Shown here: positions 9,338 through 17,710 of the stretch, one piece after another
How positions within the stretch are numbered: position 1 is the stretch's first letter
Layout: every line of letters begins with the position of its first letter
Assembly (NCBI GenBank): GCA_029262635.1
Contig: JAJCZA010000017.1
Location: 99,045-163,044 of the forward strand
Direction of reading: 5' to 3'
Length of the DNA: 64,000 nucleotides
Source of the DNA: Vampirovibrionales bacterium
GTDB taxonomy: Bacteria > Cyanobacteriota > Vampirovibrionia > Vampirovibrionales > Vampirovibrionaceae
Notes under the pieces: generated by a model
Seen by the model: the letters and a program-made list of their open reading frames with translations, nothing else
The model's database searches: none
What the model was told of the DNA's origin: nothing
Position numbers and translations under genes: made by a program

Positions 9338-9679
9338 TTAAACACCAAATGACGTACCACAACTGCATGTACTGCTGGCGTTCGGGTTAATAAATTTAAA
9401 GCCGCCATCAACGAGATCGTCACTAAAATCAATGGTGAGCCCTTGTAAGTATGAGACAACCTTGGGATTAACGTAAAAATGGACACCAGAGACCTCGCTC
9501 ACCATATCTTCTGGCTCTTTGGAATTGCAGGGTGCCATTTTGTATTGCAGACCAGCGCAACCGCCCCCTTCAACATCTAAGCGAATTGCTGTCTCATCGG
9601 GATGCTTCTTTAGTAGCTCGGTTAAGCGCTCGGTCGCTTTTTCGGTAAGATCTACAATTTTTTCTGTTGTTTCTACCAC
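9338..9679 (-). CDS. HesB/IscA-family A-type Fe-S carrier (ErpA-like)
   Basis: A 113-residue A-type carrier. The three cluster ligands are visible: Cys in VEGGGCAGLQYKM and the C-terminal CSCG in NASSTCSCGTSFGV. The start is a GTG with GGAG 8 bases upstream. It is the first gene of the iscA-like / nfu / bioF unit and probably delivers Fe-S clusters in the cytoplasm. IscA, SufA and ErpA cannot be told apart by eye. Confidence 0.92.
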   Translation of the reverse strand: MVETTEKIVDLTEKATERLTELLKKHPDETAIRLDVEGGGCAGLQYKMAPCNSKEPEDMVSEVSGVHFYVNPKVVSYLQGLTIDFSDDLVDGGFKFINPNASSTCSCGTSFGV

Positions 9680-9735
9680 GAAGGAAACTCCAATCTTACA
9701 GGCTTTTTATGCCCGTACCTAAAATCATATAAAAG

Positions 9736-9771
9736 GGCAAAATAACTATACCTTTACTTTAACGTAAAGGT
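9736..9771 (-). terminator. Weak terminator-like hairpin after the SDR gene
   Basis: ACCTTTAC and GTAAAGGT pair across a 6-base loop (9750-9771). Read on the minus strand it is followed by ATAGTTATTTTG, a poor U tract. It lies between the SDR stop and the IscA-like start. Confidence 0.45.
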
Positions 9772-9789
9772 TACTATTTTTCAATGGGT

Positions 9790-10602
9790 TTAAATTACGG
9801 TTCCGCCGTCAATCACAATGACTTCACCCGTCATATAAGTATTGCGCTCGGACACGAGGAACACGGCAAACTCAGCCATTTCCTGAGGGGTGCCCAGTCG
9901 TCCCTTTGAACACCAGGACTGATAAATATCGAGAAACTGATCCGGTAGTTCGTTACCCAGATCGGTATCTAGAATACCCGAGGCAATGCAGTTAACCGTA
10001 ATACCAAAGGGTGCCGCCTCCCGAGACAAACATTTGGTAAAGCCAATGGCGGCGGCTTTACCGGTAGAATAATGAACCGATGTAGGTACGGCACGAACCG
10101 CAGCGATGGAACTGATGTTCAGGATGTTACCAGATCGCTGGCGCATCATCTGCTTAAAAAAGGGTTTGGTGATGTAAAACAACCCATTGACGTTAACGTC
10201 AATCACATCGAGCCATGATGACTCGCTCATGGTCGCGAAACTATTGCCACGATTAAGAGCGGCGTTATTCACCAGAATATCCACCCCACCAAATTGCTCG
10301 ACCACGTCCTTGGCCATATCCCGAATTCCATCCCGGTTTGTCACCGAGACTTTATATTTGAGGCCTTTTCGACCCTGTGCTTCAATCCGTTGAAGCGTGT
10401 CCGCGGCACCTTCATCTGAGGAATGGTAGTTAAAAGCGACATCCGCGCCTTCCCGGGCAAAAACTTCGCAAATAGCCTTGCCTAGCCCTCTAGAGCCACC
10501 ACTAATGAATGCTTTTTTCCCTTTGAGCAATTGAGATGTTGCTTTTCCCGGAGAAGGGTCGGTTTCCGCTTTATGGGTTATATCCGTGGCTTTTATTGTC
10601 AA
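9790..10602 (-). CDS. Short-chain dehydrogenase/reductase, FabG-like
   Basis: Classical SDR with the Rossmann motif SGGSRGLGKA, the NNAALNRG stretch, catalytic Ser in NISSIAAV, and Tyr/Lys in YSTGKAA. The C-terminus MTGEVIVIDGGTVI fits beta-ketoacyl reductases and related polyketide/fatty acid reductases. The only early start is a TTG at 10602, which gives an unusual 27-residue polar extension before the usual LLKGKKAFISGG; a TTG inside QLLKG is an alternative. It follows the MGDG-synthase-like gene by 42 bases, so a lipid-related role is plausible. A more canonical fabG lies at 18983. Confidence 0.85.
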   Translation of the reverse strand: MTIKATDITHKAETDPSPGKATSQLLKGKKAFISGGSRGLGKAICEVFAREGADVAFNYHSSDEGAADTLQRIEAQGRKGLKYKVSVTNRDGIRDMAKDVVEQFGGVDILVNNAALNRGNSFATMSESSWLDVIDVNVNGLFYITKPFFKQMMRQRSGNILNISSIAAVRAVPTSVHYSTGKAAAIGFTKCLSREAAPFGITVNCIASGILDTDLGNELPDQFLDIYQSWCSKGRLGTPQEMAEFAVFLVSERNTYMTGEVIVIDGGTVI

Positions 10603-10644
10603 CGTTTTGAAACCTGCTATCTTTGAAACGGGTATAGGAACTGT

Positions 10645-11799
10645 CTAAACGCGAGTTTGAAGGGTTCCCAGAATCTGCTTTGCAATCAAATCGGAGGCAC
10701 CGGGCTTACCAAAGTTGAGTGCGGACTGACGCATCATATCACAGTGTTCGGGAGAAGCAAGCAGGGATTTCACAACCGGTATAATCTCATCAGGGCGTTT
10801 TAAAAGAATGCCAGCGCCTGAAGACTCAACAAACTCAGTTGTTCTGGCTTCTTGAGGCATGGGAGGCGTTATAGAGTCTACCAGAATCGGCAATTGACAT
10901 GCCAACGCCTCGAAAGTTGTGAGTCCTCCAAGCTTTGAAACCATCACATCCGAAGCATTCATCACTTGATCAACTTGAGCGGTGTATCCTAAAACCAAGC
11001 TCTTAAAAGGGGCCTTTCGAGCAATCGCCTCCGCCTGTGCCTGTAGCTTTTTATTATGGCCCGCAAGGAAAACCGTTTGTATGTCTAAGCTGGATTCCGC
11101 CAACACTTCATACAAGGCAGGTACATTTCCTCCACCAATCCAGCCGGCATTTAAAAACACCGTAAATTTTTCTGGATCAAGTCCCAATTCAGTCCGAAGC
11201 CGTCTTTTCTCACCATCTGAAGCGGGTTTAAATCGAGAGTGTACCGGCATACCAGCAACTTGAATTCGTTCTGCTGGTACACGGTAATCAACCAGCTGTT
11301 GTGCCGCATCTTCTGTCGCTACAAAATAATGAGTTACGTCGTCACAGGCCCAACCTTTCCAAAAACCGTAGCAGGGATCCGTCACAACGGTAACTAGCGG
11401 AATTTTTTCCAGAAGGCCTAATTTTCGGAGTACTTTGGCAAACAAATGCTGGGTCATTGGATGAACAGAGATAATCACATCCGGTGTCGCCCGTTCCACC
11501 ACTTTTAAGCTATAACGCAAAGCGCTTTTAATAATCAGCTTTGACTCGTTGGGTTTAAAATGTTGGATAAACCAGTAATAATACTGCATTAAGTCTTGAT
11601 GATGACGAAGCAGGTAATTATATAAGTCTGAGAAATTTCGGGTCAAAAGGCTGGCTTCTTCAAGAACCTGAGCAATTTTAACAAACGCTTGTTCCGGGCT
11701 TAAGTTTTGGAAGCTGTTTTCCAATGCATGAGCAGCGCTCCGGTGTCCACCACCTGTGTTCGAGCTCAAAATTAAAATATTGTTCTGCGCTGAGGCCAT
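10645..11799 (-). CDS. MGDG synthase / UgtP-like glycolipid glycosyltransferase
   Basis: A GT28-type GT-B glycosyltransferase that in this family adds a hexose from UDP-sugar to diacylglycerol at the membrane. Typical N-terminus: NILILSSNTGGGHRSAAHAL. The acceptor-side PLVTVVTDP motif is present, as are the donor-side GGLTTFEALACQLPIL and a C-terminal IPVVKSLL region. The start is uncertain. I use the ATG at 11799 because the GTG at 11817 directly touches its AGGAA sequence. It lies in the smpB operon upstream of the SDR gene. MurG is excluded by the GGGHRSA motif. Confidence 0.82.
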   Translation of the reverse strand: MASAQNNILILSSNTGGGHRSAAHALENSFQNLSPEQAFVKIAQVLEEASLLTRNFSDLYNYLLRHHQDLMQYYYWFIQHFKPNESKLIIKSALRYSLKVVERATPDVIISVHPMTQHLFAKVLRKLGLLEKIPLVTVVTDPCYGFWKGWACDDVTHYFVATEDAAQQLVDYRVPAERIQVAGMPVHSRFKPASDGEKRRLRTELGLDPEKFTVFLNAGWIGGGNVPALYEVLAESSLDIQTVFLAGHNKKLQAQAEAIARKAPFKSLVLGYTAQVDQVMNASDVMVSKLGGLTTFEALACQLPILVDSITPPMPQEARTTEFVESSGAGILLKRPDEIIPVVKSLLASPEHCDMMRQSALNFGKPGASDLIAKQILGTLQTRV

Positions 11800-11889
11800 A
11801 ATGAATGCGCGAGTCACTTCCTATCTGCTGATCCCTGATCCGGTTTAACCCAAATCCCATGTCATATAATTATCCCTGAAACATAATTT

Positions 11890-12969
11890 TTACTCTACAG
11901 AATGAGCCTGATCTTTCAACAACATCTCAACCTGTGTACTTATTCGCTTAAAAATCGTTTGGGCCGATGCCATCTTATAATACGTTGCCATGGCCCCTAA
12001 TGTTTTTAAGGTAAACGAGTCGCTCGGTAGAATCTCATTAGACTCATGGGTTAAATCGGAATTTTTGAGTACTTTTTTAGGGGTCTCATGGGATTCAAAC
12101 GCCTTTCTATCGAGTCCTATTTTAAAAATAACCTCCTCCAGAGTTAATTTTATCTGCTTTATCTCGCTTTTATTAAGATGCTTTGATTCGAGAAGGCTTG
12201 GCAAGACCGAAAACGCAATTCGGCGATAAGCGTTGAGTAACTCTAAACGCTCAACAGGGTTTGCTGAGGTTTTTTCGGTGGTCGAAACAACTCTATGAGC
12301 GCTTAGGATAGATTGAATCACGATTTGGGTTGAACCGTTTCCTCCCGCTAGCCGGATTGGAGAAGGTGTTTCAATATCAAAGACAGACCCAGTCGTATAA
12401 TTTTTACCGTAACCCTCAAGAACCCCACGGCATAGCTTGCCTAGAATCTGTTGCAGAAGCCGTTCGTCAACCCCATTAAAGGACTCCAGTGCGAGAGTCA
12501 GTTTTTTTATCAAATTATCAAAGAAAATACCATTACTAACAATCAAAAAGCAGGGTACAAGTTCGTCAACCGGGTTTACTTTTTTAAGGAAAAAACCCAG
12601 TGAAAACATTTTTTCCATATGATTTAAAAATTCTTCGGCAAAATATTCTAGGTGGGTCGCATCCATAAGGCAGATAACGACATTAGGCAGTTTTCCCCGG
12701 TAAAATGAATCCGAGAACCCATTAAAAAAGCGGCCTTTGATCTCAAAAGGTACGGCTTTCTTCTTGCCTGGTTCAAGAACAGAAATTTGAGGCTTTCCTT
12801 TAAGCGCTAACGTGCTCTTATGATCTTTAATCCCTAGAAGCACATCTGCATAATCATTATACAGATAGGACACAGCCAGATTGGTCAGAGGATAGACACC
12901 CAGCGTACCAACTTGAACTATCGGCTTAGGCAACTCTTCTCTGTCTTTTTTTGAAACTCGAGGGGCCAT
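11890..12969 (-). CDS. Conserved-looking protein of unknown function
   Basis: 359 residues, not recognised. The N-terminus VGTLGVYPLTNLAVSYLYND resembles a beta-alpha nucleotide-binding start, but it lacks a clear GxGxxG. The middle has PNVVICLMDATHLEYFAEEF and ELVPCFLIVSNGIFFDNLIK, suggesting an alpha/beta domain, followed by a helical C-terminus. AAGGATTAG sits just before the ATG. It lies 35 bases after smpB and 90 bases before the glycosyltransferase, in the same direction, so it belongs to that operon. Confidence 0.75.
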   Translation of the reverse strand: MAPRVSKKDREELPKPIVQVGTLGVYPLTNLAVSYLYNDYADVLLGIKDHKSTLALKGKPQISVLEPGKKKAVPFEIKGRFFNGFSDSFYRGKLPNVVICLMDATHLEYFAEEFLNHMEKMFSLGFFLKKVNPVDELVPCFLIVSNGIFFDNLIKKLTLALESFNGVDERLLQQILGKLCRGVLEGYGKNYTTGSVFDIETPSPIRLAGGNGSTQIVIQSILSAHRVVSTTEKTSANPVERLELLNAYRRIAFSVLPSLLESKHLNKSEIKQIKLTLEEVIFKIGLDRKAFESHETPKKVLKNSDLTHESNEILPSDSFTLKTLGAMATYYKMASAQTIFKRISTQVEMLLKDQAHSVE

Positions 12970-13004
12970 CTAATCCTTAAAACCTCGCTCTAATCAATGG
13001 ACTT

Positions 13005-13499
13005 TTAATAATTAACCTGTTTTTTGGCGCGATCCATTTCTCGTTGATGTGTTCGTTCAGTCAATGTGGCCCGCTTATCATGGGTCTTTTTACCAAGACA
13101 AAGACCTAACGAGACCTTCACCCAGCATTTTGAAAAAAAGAGCTTGAGTGGCACCAACGTATAGTTAGACTTTTTCATCTTATCTATCAGTTTACGGATT
13201 TCTTGCCGGGTGAGCAAGAGCTTTCGCGTTCGTTCAGGCTCATGGTTATAATGAGTACCTTGTTCATAAGGAGCAATACTCATTCCCATTAAAAAAACCT
13301 CGCCGTCTTTGATTCGGGCAAAGCTCTGACCCAACACGGCCCCGCTTTGGCGCAAGGACTTAATTTCGGTTCCGGTCAGCACAATGCCTGCCACGTAAGT
13401 CTCTTCCACGATAAAATCGTGGTAAGCCTTTTTGTTTGAGGCAATAAGGGAGGAGGACTTCCCCTTTCTCTTGGATTGCTTTTTCGACGAGTCAGCCAT
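13005..13499 (-). CDS. smpB: SsrA-binding protein SmpB
   Basis: Partner of tmRNA in rescue of stalled ribosomes. The 164-residue product from the ATG at 13499 has the family core: NKKAYHDFIVEETYVAGIVL, GTEIKSLRQS, the Ile-Ala-Pro-Tyr-Glu-Gln-Gly-Thr segment, RKLLLTRQEI, and the C-terminal KKTHDKRATLTERTHQREMDR tail that enters the A site. The frame stays open to 13712, but the extra part is hydrophobic and unlike SmpB. It heads the operon with the unknown gene, the glycosyltransferase and the SDR gene. The tmRNA gene itself was not found here. Confidence 0.96.
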   Translation of the reverse strand: MADSSKKQSKRKGKSSSLIASNKKAYHDFIVEETYVAGIVLTGTEIKSLRQSGAVLGQSFARIKDGEVFLMGMSIAPYEQGTHYNHEPERTRKLLLTRQEIRKLIDKMKKSNYTLVPLKLFFSKCWVKVSLGLCLGKKTHDKRATLTERTHQREMDRAKKQVNY

Positions 13500-13622
13500 A
13501 ATACTTATCAGTTTAACAAGAGTTTGTTGGTTTTCTAAGCTCGAAAGGTAAACAAATACGCAAACCAGTGGAATTTTCCAAAGAATTCTCCACGTCTTGT
13601 CAAGGTGCGATACCAAAAAGAG

Positions 13623-13628
13623 TATAAT
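13623..13628 (+). promoter_or_regulatory. Possible -10 box for the GNAT gene
   Basis: TATAAT lies 43 bases before the ATG at 13671. TTGTCA occurs upstream, but with 20-base spacing, so the -35 is doubtful. Confidence 0.35.
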
Positions 13629-13670
13629 AAACAGAACGTTAAACGGCCTGAAATTAGATGACCCACACCA

Positions 13671-14693
13671 ATGATTAAAATACAAACCATGGGAACCAAG
13701 GAACTCAAACAAGTCCTTAGCCTGTTAGAGCGCTTTACGGAAGAGGGGTTTGAGTACGGCATGTTGGCACATTTTCGCCAGCTTTACGCCCCTCTGCAGT
13801 GGATTAGTCAGGCTCTTCCGCCTCGATGGCAATTTGTTCCTGCCATTTACGTCGTTGTTTCCAAGGAACAGTCTCAGGAAAAGGTATTGGGCCTTATTTG
13901 GCTGAATAAAGACGGCAAAAAACACAACCGCTGGCGCATTGAGCAACTTATTATTGATCCCGAAGAGTTTTCCTTTGATGTCGGTGCCCAGTTAATTAGC
14001 TATGTAACCAATCGTTATGGCGCTGAAGGGGTTCAAACGTTTTTGGCCACGGTTCGAAATCAATATGAGCAAGCCCTGTCTCTTTTAAAATCTTCTGGTT
14101 TCCGTCATGTAACCCGGCTTCATTACTTTTCTCACGAGAATCCAACGGCTTTATCATCAGAAAAACCGAATATTAGAGGGCTTAGAGAAGCTTCGGCACA
14201 AGACCGTTTTCGGTTAAAAGAGCTTTATCATAGTGCCCTTCCCACGGATAAGCGGGTGTCTCTTGAAAAAAGTCATCGGGATTTTAACCCCTCCCTTCTT
14301 GAAACGTTTACGAACCATCTGAAAGGTATCTTCATCAAACGTTGGGTGGTTGAGGATCGGCTTCATGATACGCTATTGGGTAGCATTTTAATTTATACGG
14401 AGAACTATAAAGACTTCCATCTGGAACTTATTCTCAGCCCCGCCTGGGAAGACGGCTTTGAAGATTTACTGCGTTTTGGTAATTACACTATTCTTCAACA
14501 AACGGCAAATGCCCGTATCCTTATGGAGGTTTATGCCTTTAATGCCAACCAGCTTCAATGTCTGGAGGGGTTAGGTTTTTCACGGCTTTATGACGCTGAG
14601 CTCTTGGTAAAGGATTACTGGATCCCTCTTAAAGATCAGGAAAAACGGGATTCCCCCGTTCTTCTATTTGACGGCAAACCTTCGACCGCTTAA
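13671..14693 (+). CDS. GNAT-like acetyltransferase protein, probably two domains
   Basis: 340 residues. The first half has a GNAT-like layout: VVSKEQSQEKVLGLIWLNKD (strands 2-4), then RIEQLIIDPEEFSFDVGAQLISYVTNRYGAEGVQTFLA, and LLKSSGFRHVTRLHYFSHENP as the final GNAT strand pair. The second half (from about residue 165) again reads as a GNAT-like region, with RWVVEDRLHDTLLGSILI and CLEGLGFSRLYDAELLVKDYW. No substrate can be named. It is monocistronic and divergent from smpB. Confidence 0.65.
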   Translation: MIKIQTMGTKELKQVLSLLERFTEEGFEYGMLAHFRQLYAPLQWISQALPPRWQFVPAIYVVVSKEQSQEKVLGLIWLNKDGKKHNRWRIEQLIIDPEEFSFDVGAQLISYVTNRYGAEGVQTFLATVRNQYEQALSLLKSSGFRHVTRLHYFSHENPTALSSEKPNIRGLREASAQDRFRLKELYHSALPTDKRVSLEKSHRDFNPSLLETFTNHLKGIFIKRWVVEDRLHDTLLGSILIYTENYKDFHLELILSPAWEDGFEDLLRFGNYTILQQTANARILMEVYAFNANQLQCLEGLGFSRLYDAELLVKDYWIPLKDQEKRDSPVLLFDGKPSTA

Positions 14694-14697
14694 GGAA

Positions 14698-14736
14698 ACA
14701 AAAATTAGCGGGTGCCAGATCAACTGACACCCGCTA
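14698..14736 (-). terminator. Terminator of the HU gene
   Basis: TAGCGGGTG and CACCCGCTA pair, with an inner CAG/CTG after one mismatch (14706-14736). On the minus strand it is followed by AATTTTTG, so it serves the HU gene that ends at 14761. The + side lacks a U tract. Confidence 0.8.
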
Positions 14737-14760
14737 GGGTTAGATATTTAAAAAGCTAAA

Positions 14761-15039
14761 TTACTTTTTAGCCACCATTTCCTTGAATTTTTTACCGGCA
14801 GAGAATGCAGGTACCGTTTTTGCCGCAATTTTAAGTGGTTTGCCATTTTGCGGGTTGCGCCCAGTTCGAGCGGCACGCTTACGGGGCTCAAAGGTTCCAA
14901 AGCCAACCAGGGTCACTTTTTTGCCTTTAGAGACTGTTTTTTGAATGGTCGCAACGGTTTGAGTAATGATCTCACCGACGCTTTTTTGTGAATGCTTTGT
15001 TTTCTTTGCAACTTCTTGAATTAACTCTTCTTTATTCAC
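14761..15039 (-). CDS. hup: HU-family DNA-binding protein
   Basis: Small nucleoid protein of 92 residues that bends DNA as a dimer. It begins NKEELIQEVAKKTKHSQKSV and contains the HU signature VTLVGFGTFEPRKRAARTGRNP, whose arm reaches the minor groove. A lysine-rich end (FKEMVAKK) follows. It is transcribed alone, with a strong downstream terminator. HU and IHF subunits are distinguished by the plain HU-type arm and length. Confidence 0.95.
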   Translation of the reverse strand: MNKEELIQEVAKKTKHSQKSVGEIITQTVATIQKTVSKGKKVTLVGFGTFEPRKRAARTGRNPQNGKPLKIAAKTVPAFSAGKKFKEMVAKK

Positions 15040-15262
15040 GAAAGGAATCCTCCATCCTATAACCTAGTATGTTACAAGCTTCTAATCTCTCCTCACTTGA
15101 AGCAAGGCTCAAATCAAAGCTTACGAAGGAATTATACTTTTGAAATTAAAATGGGGGAAGACTAAAAGAGAAAATAAGGGTCACCTAATGGATCCTTCGT
15201 CGATGTAAAAGTAGGGAGTAACCCCTATTTTTTAAAGGGCTTTAGCAGGTCACCGTTCCAAG

Positions 15263-15850
15263 TTATTCAATGGCTTCTAAGGCGGCTTGGTAGCAAGAGG
15301 TCAGCTCGTCATTAACGATACAAACATCAAATTGTTCTCGTACGGCCATTTCTTTTTCCGCAATACGCATGCGTGAGTCAATGTCCGCTTTCGTATTGGT
15401 TCCTCGTCCGGCCAGCCGCTCTCGAAGGATGCTCATGGAAGGCGGCACCAGAAAAATTAGTCGAGCCTCATCTGGAAATTGACGCTTCACCTCCAGTGCG
15501 CCTTGAGTCTCGATCTCAAGTAACACATCTTTTCCCCCTTCAAGCTGTTTTTCTACATAAAATCGAGGGGTTCCATAATAACAATCGTTATATTCCGCAT
15601 ATTCCAGCATATCGCCCGACTGAACGATACGCTCAAACTCACCCCGTGTCAGAAAAAAATACGATTGGCCGTGTACTTCTCCGGGTCGTTTTGAACGGGT
15701 TGTGGCTGAAATAGATAAACACACGTGGGGCAACCCATGAAGTAGCTTTTTGCAAAGCGTTCCCTTTCCGACGCCGGACGGTCCCGAAATCACTATAAGG
15801 CGTCCTCGTTTCGGCCTGTTTTCTGTTTTCCGTACTTCACCCTGTGGCAT
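15263..15850 (-). CDS. gmk: Guanylate kinase
   Basis: Phosphorylates GMP to GDP with ATP. The P-loop GPSGVGKGT is at residues 23-31, and the GMP-binding region follows as SISATTRSKRPGEVHGQSYFF and DMLEYAEYNDCYYGTP. LEIETQGALEVKRQFPDEARLIFLVPPS is the typical core. Length (195) is normal. The 223 bases downstream to the HU gene hold no recognisable gene. Confidence 0.96.
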   Translation of the reverse strand: MPQGEVRKTENRPKRGRLIVISGPSGVGKGTLCKKLLHGLPHVCLSISATTRSKRPGEVHGQSYFFLTRGEFERIVQSGDMLEYAEYNDCYYGTPRFYVEKQLEGGKDVLLEIETQGALEVKRQFPDEARLIFLVPPSMSILRERLAGRGTNTKADIDSRMRIAEKEMAVREQFDVCIVNDELTSCYQAALEAIE

Positions 15851-15903
15851 CGTGTTGGCCTTTCTCCAAATTTTTTCTTTCTTCTCCTCTAATGGGTTCT
15901 CGA

Positions 15904-15909
15904 TATAAT
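15904..15909 (+). promoter_or_regulatory. Possible -10 box for the hybrid kinase
   Basis: TATAAT lies 24 bases before the TTG start at 15934. No clear -35 is seen. Confidence 0.35.
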
Positions 15910-15933
15910 GATATTAATTGAAAGGATACAACC

Positions 15934-17586
15934 TTGGCAAAAAACATGCCCCCTTACGACCTAACACCCGATCAAAAGAAGGGTTTAACATCCTCGAATC
16001 AGCCTTCTTCTCAACCAGAGGTGTCTTTAGTAAAGCCTGGCGTGCTTTTTGTTGTAGACGATGAAGTGATGGTAACCACCAGTATCCAAACCATGTTGGA
16101 ACTGGAAACATCTCATCGAGTTTTAACGTTTAATCGGCCCGATGAGGCGCTAAAAGCACTGACGAAAGAAACGCCCGATCTGGTAATTTCCGATTTTTTG
16201 ATGCCCAAGATGGATGGCATTGCTTTCCTTGAAAAGGTCAAGCGGGTTTTACCTGAAGCAACATTGATTTTGCTAACCGGGTATGCGGATAAAGAGAACG
16301 CCATTGCCGCCATTAACTCGGTTGGCATCTATAAATATATTGAAAAGCCCTGGGATAATGAGTCGCTTAAATTAACTATCCACAATGGGCTGGAACGGTC
16401 CCGACTGCTGGCCAACCTTCGAACCACCATTACGGACCTCTCTGATGCTCAAACCCAATTAGAGGCTTATAATCAGCAATTGGAAGCCTTGGTAGAAGAA
16501 CGAACCGCCGATTTAACGGTTGCTTATCAACAGCTAGACTCGATTTTTCAGGAAACAGAAGACGGGATTATTACCCTAACTCCATCCTTTCAAGTGTCCT
16601 CTATCAATCCGGCCGCTCGTCACTGGCTAAAAACAGAACTCGATCTGACGGATCCCGTAGGTTTGTCCGTTACTCACTTTCTGAGTTTACCGGGTAAGCC
16701 TCCTAAAGCCATCCTCGATTACTTTAATCCTCAAAAGGCCAATATCTTGAAAGAGGCACGAGTGGGGACCTTAGACGTTGAAATAAGTATTTCGCCGGTT
16801 TCCAACGTGGTGACGACGACAGATCGAGAAACCGCAAACCCGGCCACCGGTTTTGTTCTTGTGTTACGAGATATTTCGCAGCGCAAGGAAATGGATCGGC
16901 TCCGGGATGACTTTGTGTCAACCCTAACTCATGACCTTCGGACACCGCTACTGGCCGCTATTCAAACATTAGGATTCCTAGAAGATGGTACCCTGGGTGA
17001 ATTAAACGAAAAACAAACCGATATGATTCAGATGATGACCCAAAATAACCGGGATTTGCTTGGGTTGGTTAACGTCCTGCTGGAGGTATACAAGTATGAA
17101 TCTGGACAACAACGCCTGGTGATGGACACAGTGAATCTCCATGAGTTGATTCAGAATATTGGCAAAGAACTTCAAGCACTCGCTCTACAAAAAAAGCAAA
17201 CCCTGACGATCCATGTCTCATCGGACACTCCAATGGTCCGGGGAGACAAACAGGAGCTACGCCGGGTTTTTATTAACCTGATTGGTAACGCAATTCATCA
17301 TACACCCGGCGGCGGGCAAATTGAGATCTTTAAATCCGAACCAGCAGACGCCGCCAATCTGGTTTTGAATGTGAAAGATACGGGGCGAGGGATTCCGGCT
17401 CAGGATATCCCAAAGCTATTCCAACGTTTTTCTCAAGGAACCAGCAAGGTGCGTAGCTCCGGCACAGGCTTAGGGTTGTACCTTAGCCGACAGATTATTG
17501 AGGCCCATCACGGTAAAATATGGGTAAACAGCACCGAGGGGAAAGGCACCTGTTTTTCTGTCTCCCTTCCAGCGATGGACGATTAA
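15934..17586 (+). CDS. Response regulator receiver - PAS - histidine kinase
   Basis: Soluble sensor kinase of 550 residues with an N-terminal receiver. Receiver domain about 35-150: acidic pair D42/D43, phospho-acceptor D87 in ISDFLMPKMDG, K138 in EKPW. A coiled linker leads to a PAS-like domain about 200-320. The HisKA domain has the phospho-His H333 in LTHDLRTPLLAA. The ATPase domain has NLIGNAIHH (N box), KDTGRGIP (G1) and GTGLGLYLS (G2). There is no transmembrane segment, so it acts in the cytoplasm. The start is a TTG with AAAGGA 7 bases upstream; an ATG at 15946 is the alternative. No partner regulator lies next to it. Confidence 0.9.
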   Translation: MAKNMPPYDLTPDQKKGLTSSNQPSSQPEVSLVKPGVLFVVDDEVMVTTSIQTMLELETSHRVLTFNRPDEALKALTKETPDLVISDFLMPKMDGIAFLEKVKRVLPEATLILLTGYADKENAIAAINSVGIYKYIEKPWDNESLKLTIHNGLERSRLLANLRTTITDLSDAQTQLEAYNQQLEALVEERTADLTVAYQQLDSIFQETEDGIITLTPSFQVSSINPAARHWLKTELDLTDPVGLSVTHFLSLPGKPPKAILDYFNPQKANILKEARVGTLDVEISISPVSNVVTTTDRETANPATGFVLVLRDISQRKEMDRLRDDFVSTLTHDLRTPLLAAIQTLGFLEDGTLGELNEKQTDMIQMMTQNNRDLLGLVNVLLEVYKYESGQQRLVMDTVNLHELIQNIGKELQALALQKKQTLTIHVSSDTPMVRGDKQELRRVFINLIGNAIHHTPGGGQIEIFKSEPADAANLVLNVKDTGRGIPAQDIPKLFQRFSQGTSKVRSSGTGLGLYLSRQIIEAHHGKIWVNSTEGKGTCFSVSLPAMDD

Positions 17587-17710
17587 TCGGCTTAGAGTAA
17601 TTTTATACGGGGCGGGTTTGAAATTAAGAGGTAGATTTTTTTGTTATGGACCTGTATAGTTGTTTATTTATAGCTTGAGTGAATAAACAAGGGGGAGGTC
17701 TTTCGTCTCA

